The position numbers and the translations under genes were made by a program. Under the pieces are notes generated by a model, which was not told the DNA's origin, made no database searches, and saw only the letters and a program-made list of their open reading frames with translations. From contig SUZR01000008.1 in NCBI GenBank assembly GCA_015059845.1, positions 58,578 through 122,577 of the forward strand: 64,000 nt of DNA, read 5' to 3'. This document shows, in pieces, positions 1 through 9,132 of this stretch. Origin of the DNA: Rikenellaceae bacterium. GTDB lineage: Bacteria > Bacteroidota > Bacteroidia > Bacteroidales > Rikenellaceae. Positions within the stretch are counted from its first letter, which is position 1. The number at the start of each line of letters is the position of its first letter.

Positions 1-847
1 TGCTCGGCACGCACACGATTGTTTTCGGTAAGGCGTTTTACCATACTATGCACCTTACCCAAGCTATCGCCCTCAAGATACTCGTGATTCTCGATATAAT
101 TACTATCATCGCGGCGGATAGCCGTAGAGTGCAGGTGATTGTTAAACACTCTTATCGTATCTTCATTATTCTTATCCTTCTTGATTACGATATCAGCCCA
201 CACAAAATTCTTCAAGGTATCCATCCTTGAAGCCTTAATAATAGGATAACGGCTATAAATTGCAGGACTCAAGTTTACGCGTGACAGAGAGCGCGGCATC
301 GGCTTTAGCGGCTCCAACAGTGAATCGGCAATATCGCTGAAGCCCATCTCCTGAAGGCACAAAATATCGGGATTTACGGCCTTGATAATCTTCACTATCG
401 AGTCCAGCTGTCGCTCACGGTTATCATCTATAAAGCTACGCACGTTATAGCTCATCACCTTCAGAGCCTTTTTATCGTATCGTGGTTTGAGATTAGGCTC
501 GCTATATACGCGTCGCAACTCAAGTTTATAGAACAACGATAGTTGAAACACACCCAGCAGCGAAACAAACACCATCACAACGGCAATAAACGGACGCCAG
601 CGGACAATCCAATAGAGCGTCAAAGCCGCCTGCATAGCATATATTATAGGCGCGACCAATCCCAACGTCGAAACCTCGCCGTGCTGACGCGGGTCGAGCG
701 ATGGAACAAAGAGCGTAGTCAGGAACAGAGCCACCACAACGAGGGTTATCACACCGACAAAGATGTCGATGATGAGTCCCGTCGCAGAGCGTTGGTTGCG
801 ACGTCGCCCTCCCGAGGAGGTGTAAGATGATTTGTAATAATCGCCCA
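1..847 (-). CDS. Membrane-anchored endonuclease/exonuclease/phosphatase (EEP) family protein, 3' end missing
   Basis: The gene runs off the left edge, so only the first 282 codons are seen. Three hydrophobic segments (about residues 25-48, 61-82 and 87-107) are followed by the start of an EEP fold: KVMSYNVRSF near residue 130 and LCLQEMGF near 163-170, whose Glu is the family's metal ligand. The later catalytic His/Asp motifs lie outside the window. EEP proteins cleave phosphodiester or phosphomonoester bonds; the substrate of this membrane-bound Bacteroidota subgroup is unknown. The ATG is 9 bp after the rhomboid gene stop, so it is probably the last visible gene of the grpE-dnaJ-mutL-rhomboid transcript. 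Family assignment is firm, function is not. Confidence 0.8.
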
Positions 848-856
848 TATATGTTA

Positions 857-1513
857 TTAGAAACGGAGATTTCCTCGTTTACGCCACCAATATAGCAGAG
901 CCAAGCCCCACAACATACCTCCCAAATGGGCAAAATGGGCTACACCCGACTGATAACCCGACAATCCGAAGAAGAGTTCCAGCAGACCATATATCAGTAC
1001 AAACCACTTAGCCTTCATTGCTATAGGCGGGAAGATAAGCATTACGATATTATTGGGATGCAACACGCCAAACGCCAGCAGCAGGCCAAATACCGCTCCC
1101 GAAGCACCTACCGTAGGCACATACAAGAAACGCATTGCAGCATTCAATCCACCTGCATCAAGTGCGTGAGCATACTCTGCATAGCCAACACCCAGCTGCA
1201 ACAGGGCGGCACCAATACCGCAAACCATATAGTAGGTAAAGAATCGCTGCGAGCCGAGTTCCAACTCCAGCTGTCGGCCAAACATCCACAGTGCAAACAT
1301 ATTAAAGAAGAGATGCGATACTCCACCGTGCAGGAACATATATGTAAAGACCTGATAGCTATGGAACAACGGACTCTCAACATTAAACAATGCGAAGCGT
1401 GTCAACAACTCATCTCCAAAAGGCAACAACGTTGTAGCCAACAGCGCCACGCAGTTTGCAATTATTAGATTCTTGACCACCGGAGGGGTCGATATTTGTC
1501 TTTGTACGTACAT
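857..1513 (-). CDS. Rhomboid family intramembrane serine protease
   Basis: A 218-residue polytopic membrane protein of about six hydrophobic segments. It has the rhomboid catalytic dyad: Ser138 in GASGAVFG and His196 in HFAHLGG. The HGGVSHLFFNM segment (about residues 62-72) provides the conserved His/Asn that forms the oxyanion hole. Rhomboids cut substrate transmembrane helices within the membrane; the substrate here is not predictable. The length is that of a minimal bacterial rhomboid with no extra soluble domain. It lies 27 bp after mutL and 9 bp before the EEP gene on the same strand, suggesting co-transcription. Confidence 0.93.
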   Translation of the reverse strand: MYVQRQISTPPVVKNLIIANCVALLATTLLPFGDELLTRFALFNVESPLFHSYQVFTYMFLHGGVSHLFFNMFALWMFGRQLELELGSQRFFTYYMVCGIGAALLQLGVGYAEYAHALDAGGLNAAMRFLYVPTVGASGAVFGLLLAFGVLHPNNIVMLIFPPIAMKAKWFVLIYGLLELFFGLSGYQSGVAHFAHLGGMLWGLALLYWWRKRGNLRF

Positions 1514-1540
1514 ATCAATATTTTACCGCCCTTGCGGTTT

Positions 1541-3559
1541 TTAATTCAACTTAGCCTTTATATCCTCAATCGTAAACTCCGCCATAATAGCCTTGCCAGA
1601 GGGTGAGAAGCTATAATTATCGCAAGCACACAGGTGTTGCAACACCTCCATAGCCTCCTCCGCAGTTATCCCCTTTGACGACAGGCGCGAGCCTTTGACA
1701 GCCATCACACGGGCCATATTACTACGCATATGCTCCGCAACATCTCCCGACTCCACCTCACGCAGCAGTTCGTAGAGCACCTCATCGGCCTGCTCGCCAA
1801 CAATACTTGACGGAATAGCATTAAGCTCCACTACGCCATCGCCCACGAGGTTCAGCTCAAATCCCAACGCTGCAAACTCCACCTCATTCTCCGACAGAAG
1901 CACAAAATCATCCTCCGAAAGAGTCAGACGCTCAGGGAAGAGCAGTCGTTGCGAAGCCATACTGCCTGCGCCTATCATAGCCATATAGCTATCATACAAA
2001 ATTCGCTCCTTGGCACGACGCATATCCACCAACATACTTCTGCCGCCACTTTGCGCCAGAACATACCCCCCAACAAGAGGCATCGCCGACGAGAACTCCA
2101 TCTTCTGCTCACACTCCAGACTCTGCTGCACGGCCGAGGCGACAAACTCGAGCGAGCTCTCCTCCTCCATACCCATCATCGCCGCAAGGTCTATGCCCTG
2201 CGAGTAGTCGGATGCAATCTCACGATATGACTCCGAGGGCACACTATTAAACTCCTCGGCACTCGGGATAGCAAAATCCTTATTTGCCGCCATATCCGTC
2301 CACGACACATCACTCAGTCGGCCCGACGAAGGTTTTGCACTCTGCGTTGCAGGCTGGCTCGTGCGTCTGTATGGCAACTCCACAAAGGGGTCATCGAAGG
2401 CCGTCTTGAGCTCCTCCTCCGACACACCTGTTTCGATATAATCCTCTCTAAACGGGTTATAGTCGCTATTGGTTGAGCTCTTGGGCTCGGCATACACCAC
2501 ATTCGACGTATCACCCAATACGGGAATATCTATCGGAGTGCTATTCTCAAAATCCATCATCGCCACACTGCCACTCTTGGCCAGCGTACTGCGCACAGCG
2601 GCATTGACAATCTGATTTACATCCTCTGCATCGGCAAAACGCACCTCAGTCTTATGCGGTGACACATTCACATCCACACGCTCGGGGTCGAGCGTAAGGT
2701 AGAGGAAATATGAAGGCGAATCCTTCTCAGGTATCAGCTTCTCATAGGCCTTCATTATGGCACGATAAATCTGCGGCGAGCGGAAGAAACGACCATTAAC
2801 AAAGAGATACTGCTCCGTATTCTTCTGCTTGGCAGCCGAGGGGCGACCCACATATCCCTTCACCTTAACGATAGAGGTATCGACATCCACCTCCAGCAGG
2901 TTAGTCTTAATGTGGCGACCCACAACACCAATTATTCGCTCCAACAGCGAGCCTGCCGGCAGAGTGATAATCGGCATATCGTTCGACATCAACTCGCAAC
3001 GTACCTGCGGATTACAGAGGGCCACCTGACGGAACACCTTCTTTATCTCGTTGACCATCTTGGTGCGGTCGCTGTTGAACTTACGACGCGCGGGGGCTGT
3101 GTAGAAGAGGTTGCGCACCATAAACTGCGAGCCTACGGGGCACATCGTTGGTGTCTGCGAAACAAACTCACCACCATTGACAATAGTCACCGTACCAACC
3201 TCATCCTCCGCCTGACGTGTACGCAGCTCAACCTGCGCCACGGCGGCAATCGAAGCCAACGCCTCACCGCGGAATCCGAATGTTTGCAGACGATATACAT
3301 CCTCGAATGTTTCGATTTTGCTTGTGGCGTGTCTGTCGAATGCCATACGAGCATCCATAGGCGACATACCACAACCATCGTCCACAATCTGTATCAGCTC
3401 CAAACCCGCATTACGGAAATTAACGGTAAGTGACGACGCACCCGCGTCGATGGAGTTCTCCATCATCTCCTTTATGGCCGATGCAGGATTATCCACCACC
3501 TCGCCAGCCGCAATCTGATTGGCCACGATTTCGGGTAATAGTCGTATCTTATTCTCCAT
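1541..3559 (-). CDS. mutL: DNA mismatch repair protein MutL
   Basis: MutL links mismatch recognition by MutS to strand excision. The 672-residue product has the GHL ATPase domain at the N terminus: MMENSIDAG (Glu34/Asn35), DDGCGM and GFRGEALASI. A long polar linker follows, then a C-terminal dimerisation domain. In that C-terminal domain the metal-binding endonuclease motif DQHA(X)2E(X)4E is degenerate: the segment reads VDMRRAKERILYD, with Gln-His replaced by Met-Arg and the final Glu by Asp. The C-terminal CPHGRP motif is replaced by SPSGKA. It may therefore lack nicking activity, although members of this phylum often differ here. It is flanked at 24 and 27 bp by genes on the same strand. 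Confidence 0.95.
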   Translation of the reverse strand: MENKIRLLPEIVANQIAAGEVVDNPASAIKEMMENSIDAGASSLTVNFRNAGLELIQIVDDGCGMSPMDARMAFDRHATSKIETFEDVYRLQTFGFRGEALASIAAVAQVELRTRQAEDEVGTVTIVNGGEFVSQTPTMCPVGSQFMVRNLFYTAPARRKFNSDRTKMVNEIKKVFRQVALCNPQVRCELMSNDMPIITLPAGSLLERIIGVVGRHIKTNLLEVDVDTSIVKVKGYVGRPSAAKQKNTEQYLFVNGRFFRSPQIYRAIMKAYEKLIPEKDSPSYFLYLTLDPERVDVNVSPHKTEVRFADAEDVNQIVNAAVRSTLAKSGSVAMMDFENSTPIDIPVLGDTSNVVYAEPKSSTNSDYNPFREDYIETGVSEEELKTAFDDPFVELPYRRTSQPATQSAKPSSGRLSDVSWTDMAANKDFAIPSAEEFNSVPSESYREIASDYSQGIDLAAMMGMEEESSLEFVASAVQQSLECEQKMEFSSAMPLVGGYVLAQSGGRSMLVDMRRAKERILYDSYMAMIGAGSMASQRLLFPERLTLSEDDFVLLSENEVEFAALGFELNLVGDGVVELNAIPSSIVGEQADEVLYELLREVESGDVAEHMRSNMARVMAVKGSRLSSKGITAEEAMEVLQHLCACDNYSFSPSGKAIMAEFTIEDIKAKLN

Positions 3560-3583
3560 ACGGGTTAGTTTCTGTCAAAAAAA

Positions 3584-4036
3584 TTACTCAACAATCTCGA
3601 TTGCGTCACCCTCCTGATAGTCGTTGGGGACGATTACAATGGGAGCGTAAGGGTTAAACTCCTCATACTCCTTCATCTGTCGCTCTACCTGCTTAGATGA
3701 AGAGTCGCTGGTTGCCATCTCAAAAATAGCACCTATACGCGGGACAAGAACATATATAAATACTACGAGTAGAATCAGTCCAAGACCCATCACCCACATA
3801 TTCATACGCTTGTCAGAGTTCTTCTGCTTCTTCTCCTGCGCAAGACGGGCCTCGCGGGCCTCACGCTTGGCGCGGATATACTTTCCGGGCTCATACTCCC
3901 CGCTATTTTCAATATCTCGGCGCTCGCCACGCAACTCGGCACGACGACGTTCACGCTCCTCCTTGGCAGGGTCGTAGTAACGCGGCGTATAATTAAACTT
4001 ATTAGCGTGACGCTTGTGTGGTGAAAAGAATCCCAT
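3584..4036 (-). CDS. Conserved single-pass membrane protein, function unknown
   Basis: A 150-residue protein I cannot assign to a named family. The first ~75 residues are very rich in Arg, Lys and Glu and would be cytoplasmic, possibly helical. One transmembrane helix follows (about residues 79-97), then a short acidic extracytoplasmic tail ending in IEIVE. It sits 24 bp downstream of dnaJ and 24 bp upstream of mutL, so it is almost certainly translated from the same mRNA. The conserved placement between dnaJ and mutL is suggestive only; no enzymatic motif is visible. Confidence 0.75.
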   Translation of the reverse strand: MGFFSPHKRHANKFNYTPRYYDPAKEERERRRAELRGERRDIENSGEYEPGKYIRAKREAREARLAQEKKQKNSDKRMNMWVMGLGLILLVVFIYVLVPRIGAIFEMATSDSSSKQVERQMKEYEEFNPYAPIVIVPNDYQEGDAIEIVE

Positions 4037-4060
4037 AGTATTTGTGTTTTAACGGTTTAT

Positions 4061-5212
4061 CTAACGAAAAAAGTTCTTCATACGCTCGAAGATATTCTGC
4101 TTCTCCACGCTTTCAGGCGTCTTGAAGTGCGGCTGCTCGGATAGCTTCTGCACCAGCTGACGCTCCTCCGAGGTGAGCGAGTCGGGGATGGTTATATCCA
4201 CAACAATCAAAATATCTCCACGTCCATAGCCATTCACATCAGGCAGGCCCTTGCCACGCAAGCGCAGCACCTTACCGGCGTGAGTACCCGGAGCAATCTT
4301 AATCTTGGCACGGCCATCGATGGTCGGTACCTCAACCTCGCCTCCGAGGATGCAGGTTGTAACCGTAAGATTCAAGTTGTGAATCAAGTCATTACCATCG
4401 CGCACCAATTCAGGATTACGCTCCTCCTCAATCATAACAAGCAGGTCGCCATTCACACCGCCGTGACGCGCAGCATTACCCTTACCCGAAACCGTAACGG
4501 CCATACCCTCGCCTACGCCGGCAGGAATCTTAATCTCAACAACCTCGTCACCGCGCACAACACCCTCGCCCGAGCACTTATCGCACTTGGCAGTGATAAT
4601 CTTACCCTCACCGCCACACGCAGGACATACGCCCTGCGTCTGCATACGGCCAAAGAATGTATTTTCAACACGTGTAACCACGCCCGAGCCGTTACAAGTA
4701 GAGCAGGTGGTGTATGAAGAAGAGTCCTTTGCACCCGTACCGCCACACTTATCGCAAGCGATGGTCTTGTTAATCTTCAGTTTCTTGGTTGTGCCGTTAG
4801 CAATCTCGGCAAGCGTGAGCTTCACCTTCACGCGAATATCCGAGCCACGGTTCACACGACGGCCGCCACCTCGTGACGAGAAACCGCCGAAGTGACCACC
4901 AAAGATATCTCCAAACTGCGAGAAGATATCCTCCATAGAGAATCCTCCGCCGAAACCGCCGCCAAAGCCGCCACCTGCAGCTCCGCCCATACCGGCGTGA
5001 CCAAACTGGTCGTAACGGGCACGCTTGTCGGGATTTGACAACACGTCATACGCCTCGGCAGCCTCCTTGAACTTCTCCTCAGCCTCCTTATCACCCGGAT
5101 TCTTGTCGGGGTGATACTTGATTGCAGCCTTACGATAGGCCTTCTTTATCTCGTCGGCATTGGCGTTGCGTTGAACGCCTAACACCTCGTAATAATCCCT
5201 CTTTTCTGACAT
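4061..5212 (-). CDS. dnaJ: Chaperone protein DnaJ (type I Hsp40)
   Basis: DnaJ delivers unfolded proteins to DnaK and stimulates its ATPase. The 383-residue protein has all type I domains: J domain (about 1-70) with YHPDKNPG, a long Gly/Phe-rich segment (about 75-125), and four CxxCxGxG zinc-finger repeats ([32 protein letters not shown], about residues 153-225). The C-terminal substrate-binding and dimerisation domains follow. The start is 23 bp after the grpE stop, so GrpE and DnaJ are made from one transcript. DnaK is not in the window. Confidence 0.98.
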   Translation of the reverse strand: MSEKRDYYEVLGVQRNANADEIKKAYRKAAIKYHPDKNPGDKEAEEKFKEAAEAYDVLSNPDKRARYDQFGHAGMGGAAGGGFGGGFGGGFSMEDIFSQFGDIFGGHFGGFSSRGGGRRVNRGSDIRVKVKLTLAEIANGTTKKLKINKTIACDKCGGTGAKDSSSYTTCSTCNGSGVVTRVENTFFGRMQTQGVCPACGGEGKIITAKCDKCSGEGVVRGDEVVEIKIPAGVGEGMAVTVSGKGNAARHGGVNGDLLVMIEEERNPELVRDGNDLIHNLNLTVTTCILGGEVEVPTIDGRAKIKIAPGTHAGKVLRLRGKGLPDVNGYGRGDILIVVDITIPDSLTSEERQLVQKLSEQPHFKTPESVEKQNIFERMKNFFR

Positions 5213-5235
5213 CGTCTTATGCTTCTAAAACATCA

Positions 5236-5874
5236 TTACTCGCCAACAACAACCTTGGCATAGCGCAACACCTTGTCGCCCAGCATATAACCACGCTGCA
5301 CGACATCGATTACCTTACCCTTCTTATCCTCGCCTGCAGCAAAACGAGCCACAGCCTCGTGGAAATCGGGGTCAAACTCCTTATCCTGAGACTCAATCTC
5401 CGATACATTCTTCTGGCGCAGAGCCTCCTCGAACTTCTGCAACACCAGACGCTCACCCTCGCGCAGAGCGGCTATATCCTCACTCTTCTCTGAGGCTGCC
5501 ACAGCACGGTGCATATCGTCCAAAACAGAGAGCATACTCTTGATAACATCCGAGCCTCCGCTGGCCACCAAATCCATCTTCTCACGTAAGGTGCGCTTAC
5601 GATAGTTGTCGAACTCGGCCTGCAAACGCATATATTTATCTCGCCATACGGCTATAATCTCTTCCGGAGTAGGTTCCTGTGTATTCTGCTCCTCGGCTGA
5701 CTGCTCATTCGCGTCCTCTGCCATTGTGGCAGTGGCCTGCTGCTCGTCATCTGCCATATTGGCACACGGCGTACCCTCACAAGAGGGATAACCATCTGCC
5801 TCGTTAAAGCCCTCCTGTTCCTTAACCTCCTGATCTTTAACCTTATTGTCTGTCATATCTATATGTTTTATCAT
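5236..5874 (-). CDS. grpE: Nucleotide exchange factor GrpE
   Basis: GrpE releases ADP from DnaK. The 212-residue protein starts with an acidic, low-complexity region (about residues 1-65), then has the long coiled coil and four-helix segment typical of GrpE, including RDKYMRLQAEFDNYRKRT. The C-terminal beta domain includes DPDFHEAV and GYMLGDKVLRYAKVVV. Two start codons are possible: ATG at 5874 (MIKHID) and ATG at 5856 (MTDNKVKD). TACAATTTG, one base longer than the phylum's TAnnTTTG -7 box, lies on the minus strand just upstream (about 5891-5899) and may drive grpE-dnaJ separately from the upstream genes. Confidence 0.97.
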   Translation of the reverse strand: MIKHIDMTDNKVKDQEVKEQEGFNEADGYPSCEGTPCANMADDEQQATATMAEDANEQSAEEQNTQEPTPEEIIAVWRDKYMRLQAEFDNYRKRTLREKMDLVASGGSDVIKSMLSVLDDMHRAVAASEKSEDIAALREGERLVLQKFEEALRQKNVSEIESQDKEFDPDFHEAVARFAAGEDKKGKVIDVVQRGYMLGDKVLRYAKVVVGE

Positions 5875-5912
5875 TATTCTTATTATTTATGGCGCAAATT
5901 GTATGCCCAAAG

Positions 5913-6629
5913 CTACCCTATAATAAATATAGTCGGTCGTTTGGCAATATCGGGCAACTCACCCTTACGCCACTGCGCCACGCTGCGCGTTACAATGAAC
6001 TCCTCGGGCGAGGTTATATCGCACGCCACCGTCAGCATACTCTCCGCAGCACACACCTGCAACATCTGCTCCATCAACTTCACGTTACGATAGGGTGCTT
6101 CGATAAAAATCTGCGACTGACGCTCCACGTGCGCACGACGCTCCAAAGCCTTTATAGCCTTACCACGCTCGGGCGGCTTTACGGGCAGATAGCCGTTAAA
6201 CGCAAACGACTGCCCATTAAGTCCCGACGCCATCATAGCAAGCAGAATAGACGAGGGACCAACAAGCGGCACCACGCGAATACCCTTACGATGACACGCC
6301 TCGACAACCAATGCCCCAGGGTCTGCGACACCTGGCACACCCGCCTCCGAGATAACGCCCGCCGAGCGACCTGCCAGCAGGGGTTTTATCATCGTCTCCA
6401 CGGCCTTACCTGCTACGGTATGTTCGTTCAGCTCAACAAACTCCAGGTCGTCAATCTTTCGTGCAATCTGCGCTTTAGACAAAAAACGGCGTGCCGAACG
6501 AACATTCTCAACAATAAAATAGTCTAACGAGTCAATCACGCGGCGGTTTGCCTCCGGCACCACATCGTACACCTCCGTCTGGTCCGAAATAGGACACGGA
6601 ATCATATATAATACACCCTTCTCGGCCAT
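5913..6629 (-). CDS. RsmI-like SAM-dependent methyltransferase (tetrapyrrole methylase fold), non-canonical paralogue
   Basis: A 238-residue enzyme of the family that includes RsmI, which 2'-O-methylates C1402 of 16S rRNA. It has the family's SAM-site features ISEAGVPGVADPGALVV (about residues 94-110) and VPLVGPSSILLAMMASGL (about 120-137). The usual N-terminal RsmI signature TPIGNL is replaced by IPCPISD, and the C-terminal extension is short. I read it as the second RsmI-like protein common in Bacteroidales, with an uncertain rRNA or other target. Its ATG overlaps the murF-alr stop by one base (TAATG), indicating translational coupling. Confidence 0.85.
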   Translation of the reverse strand: MAEKGVLYMIPCPISDQTEVYDVVPEANRRVIDSLDYFIVENVRSARRFLSKAQIARKIDDLEFVELNEHTVAGKAVETMIKPLLAGRSAGVISEAGVPGVADPGALVVEACHRKGIRVVPLVGPSSILLAMMASGLNGQSFAFNGYLPVKPPERGKAIKALERRAHVERQSQIFIEAPYRNVKLMEQMLQVCAAESMLTVACDITSPEEFIVTRSVAQWRKGELPDIAKRPTIFIIG

Positions 6630-8986
6630 TACTCTCTAACGTAAATTCTTTTAACACGTGCCGACACCGAGGTCATAATCTCGTATGAGATAGTCCCCAG
6701 CACTTCAGCCATATCTTCGAGGGTATTACCCTTCGCAGGCGAGAAGATTACAACCTCATCACCCTCCTTGACACCCTCTATATCCGTAACATCTATCATA
6801 CAGCTATCCATACAGATACGTCCCACGGTCGGAGCCGTATGTCCTGCTACAAGCATCTCCCAGCGGCCTCCGCTCAGGTGGCGGTCCAGACCGTCGGCAT
6901 ATCCAATGGGGATAGTTGCAATCACACTATCGCGCTCCAGCACCTGCGAACGGCCATAGCCTATAGCCTCACCCTTCGCTCTATGGCGAAGCTGCACGAT
7001 GCGTGTCTTGAGCGTAGCAACGGGTTGCAGTTCCTCGTTATGACAATATCCATAGCCATACAATCCCAATCCCAAACGGCACATATCAAATGCCGCCTCG
7101 GGGAAACGCTCAATAGCCGCCGAATTAGCCGTATGGCGCAACACATCGTAAGGCATAGCCGCGGCAATACGACCACTCATAGCGTCAAACAGAGCTATCT
7201 GCCTGCGTGTAAAATCGTCCTGCGTGGGGTCATCGGCACACGACAAGTGCGCAAAGATTGTTGCAACGCGAACGCTACGGCTATCCTTCAATAGAGCAAT
7301 CAACTCATCCACCTCCTGCTCTACAAAGCCCAAGCGGTGCATACCCGTATCCAACTTTATATGGATAGGATAGTTATGCGCTCCGTAACGCTCCACGCTA
7401 CGCACAAAATCGGCCAACGAATGGAAACTATAAATCTCAGGCTCAAGCGAATATGCAACCATCTTATCGAAGCTGCCTGCATCGGCATTAAGCACCACAA
7501 TCGGCATCGTGATACCCTTCTCGCGCAGGATTACGCCCTCATCTGCGAAGGCTACGGCAAGATAGCTTACACCCAAGCGTTGCATCAATTGCGCCACCTC
7601 TACATCGCCCGCACCATAGCTATGGGCCTTAACCATAGACACCAGGCGGTGATTCATCGGCAGATGGCGGCGGAAATATCCTACATTATGTGTCATCGCA
7701 TCGAGATTCACCTCCAGCACCGTTGTGTGGCTGCGACGCTCCAGACTATGACACACACGCTCGAAATGCGAACGGCGATTGCCCTTCAGCAATATCGTGC
7801 GACCTGCAATATCTTCGTGCGATAGGGCACGCATAAATTCCTCGGTAGAGGCGTAGTAACGGGTCTTGCAGGTAAATTTTCCTACGTGAGGTTTTATTCT
7901 CTCACCCACACATATAAGCGTATCCACCTCCGCGTGAGCCACAAGCTGCGCCACACGTGAGTAGAGCTCCTCGTCACCCATTCCACTCTGCAAAATATCC
8001 GAAATCACGACCGTAGTCTTGCCACCCAACGCAACGCTACGCAACGTATCGAGAGCCAGCGAGAGGGAGTTGATATCCGAATTATATGAGTCGTTTATTA
8101 TCGTTGAGCCATCCACACCCTCCTTCACCTCCAGACGCATAGCGACATCGCTCGGTGAGAGTTGCGGCTCACCATATCCCAACTCGCGGCACAACATCTT
8201 AACCTCCTGTGCATCAATACGCAGAGCATCGTTACACAAGGGCAGTTCCGTAACCTCCATATCTGCTGCATCTACCACCTTGCACTCCTCGGCAAGGCTC
8301 TCCGTGGCCGCCGTAATCTCCTTATAATAACTATGATATATAAATGTATGTGCCCGCTTTGCAAGCACCATCTTCTCCGATACTTTCTGCTCCAGAGACT
8401 CGAAATTACTCTGGTGCGCATCGCCAATAGATGTCATCAGCACCACATCGGGACGTATCATACGCTCCAGACGCTCCATCTCTCCCACCTCGGAGATTCC
8501 CGCCTCGATAACGGCAAGCTCCTCATCGCCCTCAATCATCAGTAGCGAGAGAGCCACTCCCAGCTGCGAGTTATAACTCATCGGCGAGACAAAAATCTTC
8601 ACCGCAGCGGGCAACGCACGCGCCACCCACTCCTTTACCATCGTCTTGCCATTCGAGCCTGTGATACCTACCACCTTACCCTTAAATGTCGCACGGTGCG
8701 CCGCCGCAAGACGTTGCAGAGCCTCCAACGCATTATCTACGCATATATATCCTGCATCCTCAGCTACAACAACCTCACGCTCAACCATAAAGGCTCTCAC
8801 TCCGCGTTGATACATATCGCCCACATAGTCGTGCGAATCATAGTTTGTACCGCGCATCGCCACAAACATAGCACCATCGCCAAAGGCACAACGACGCGAG
8901 TCGGTGACAACGTCGCCCACCACCGAATCCCTGCCTTGCAGCACTCCGCCACACATACGGGCTATGTCCGAAAGACTATATTTCAT
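6629..8986 (-). CDS. murF-alr: Bifunctional MurF ligase / alanine racemase fusion
   Basis: One 785-residue protein joins two peptidoglycan precursor enzymes. The N-terminal part (about 1-435) is MurF, which adds D-Ala-D-Ala to UDP-MurNAc-tripeptide; its ATP loop is GITGSNGKT at residues 107-115. The C-terminal part (about 436-785) is a PLP-dependent alanine racemase, with the cofactor Lys at about residue 453 in MVKAHSYG, plus ERDSVIATIPIGYADG and VGRICMDSCMID. The fusion makes D-Ala where it is consumed and is characteristic of Bacteroidota. I prefer ATG 8986 (MKYSLSD), which is preceded by an A-rich stretch, over an upstream in-frame start at 9040 that would add 18 unlikely residues. Confidence 0.96.
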   Translation of the reverse strand: MKYSLSDIARMCGGVLQGRDSVVGDVVTDSRRCAFGDGAMFVAMRGTNYDSHDYVGDMYQRGVRAFMVEREVVVAEDAGYICVDNALEALQRLAAAHRATFKGKVVGITGSNGKTMVKEWVARALPAAVKIFVSPMSYNSQLGVALSLLMIEGDEELAVIEAGISEVGEMERLERMIRPDVVLMTSIGDAHQSNFESLEQKVSEKMVLAKRAHTFIYHSYYKEITAATESLAEECKVVDAADMEVTELPLCNDALRIDAQEVKMLCRELGYGEPQLSPSDVAMRLEVKEGVDGSTIINDSYNSDINSLSLALDTLRSVALGGKTTVVISDILQSGMGDEELYSRVAQLVAHAEVDTLICVGERIKPHVGKFTCKTRYYASTEEFMRALSHEDIAGRTILLKGNRRSHFERVCHSLERRSHTTVLEVNLDAMTHNVGYFRRHLPMNHRLVSMVKAHSYGAGDVEVAQLMQRLGVSYLAVAFADEGVILREKGITMPIVVLNADAGSFDKMVAYSLEPEIYSFHSLADFVRSVERYGAHNYPIHIKLDTGMHRLGFVEQEVDELIALLKDSRSVRVATIFAHLSCADDPTQDDFTRRQIALFDAMSGRIAAAMPYDVLRHTANSAAIERFPEAAFDMCRLGLGLYGYGYCHNEELQPVATLKTRIVQLRHRAKGEAIGYGRSQVLERDSVIATIPIGYADGLDRHLSGGRWEMLVAGHTAPTVGRICMDSCMIDVTDIEGVKEGDEVVIFSPAKGNTLEDMAEVLGTISYEIMTSVSARVKRIYVRE

Positions 8987-9014
8987 TATTTTCTTTTGAG
9001 TATTATCTCTTTTT

Positions 9015-9130
9015 GTTAATCTTGCGGCCTCCAGCCGCATTTACAAATCTGACCCACCCCCACACCCCCGCCTCAGGCAGGGGCTTTGGTCGCCGCAAGC
9101 GGCTCCAAAAGTTGGAGAACCGAAGGTCTT
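9015..9130. repeat. Hairpin-rich intergenic element, candidate copy A of a dispersed repeat
   Basis: This stretch between mutS2 and murF-alr is packed with inverted repeats: TGCGGC/GCCGCA (9023-9039), CCCCGCC/GGCAGGGG with one bulge (9066-9083), GCCGC-AA-GCGGC (9092-9103) and TCCAA/TTGGA (9104-9116). It is visibly richer in G and C runs than the rest of the window. It shares ACCCACC, GGGGCTTT and GCGGCTCC, in the same order, with a second intergenic stretch at 54977-55035. A near-consensus -7 box (CAGATTTG, minus strand, 9044-9051) lies inside and could serve murF-alr. Confidence 0.5.
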
Positions 9131-9132
9131 AC

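Noticed and set aside
526..933. A cysteine-rich 135-codon minus-strand frame at the start of the window
   Set aside because: It is out of frame with, and inside, the EEP-family and rhomboid genes, both of which show clear domains; the Cys richness is a frame artefact.
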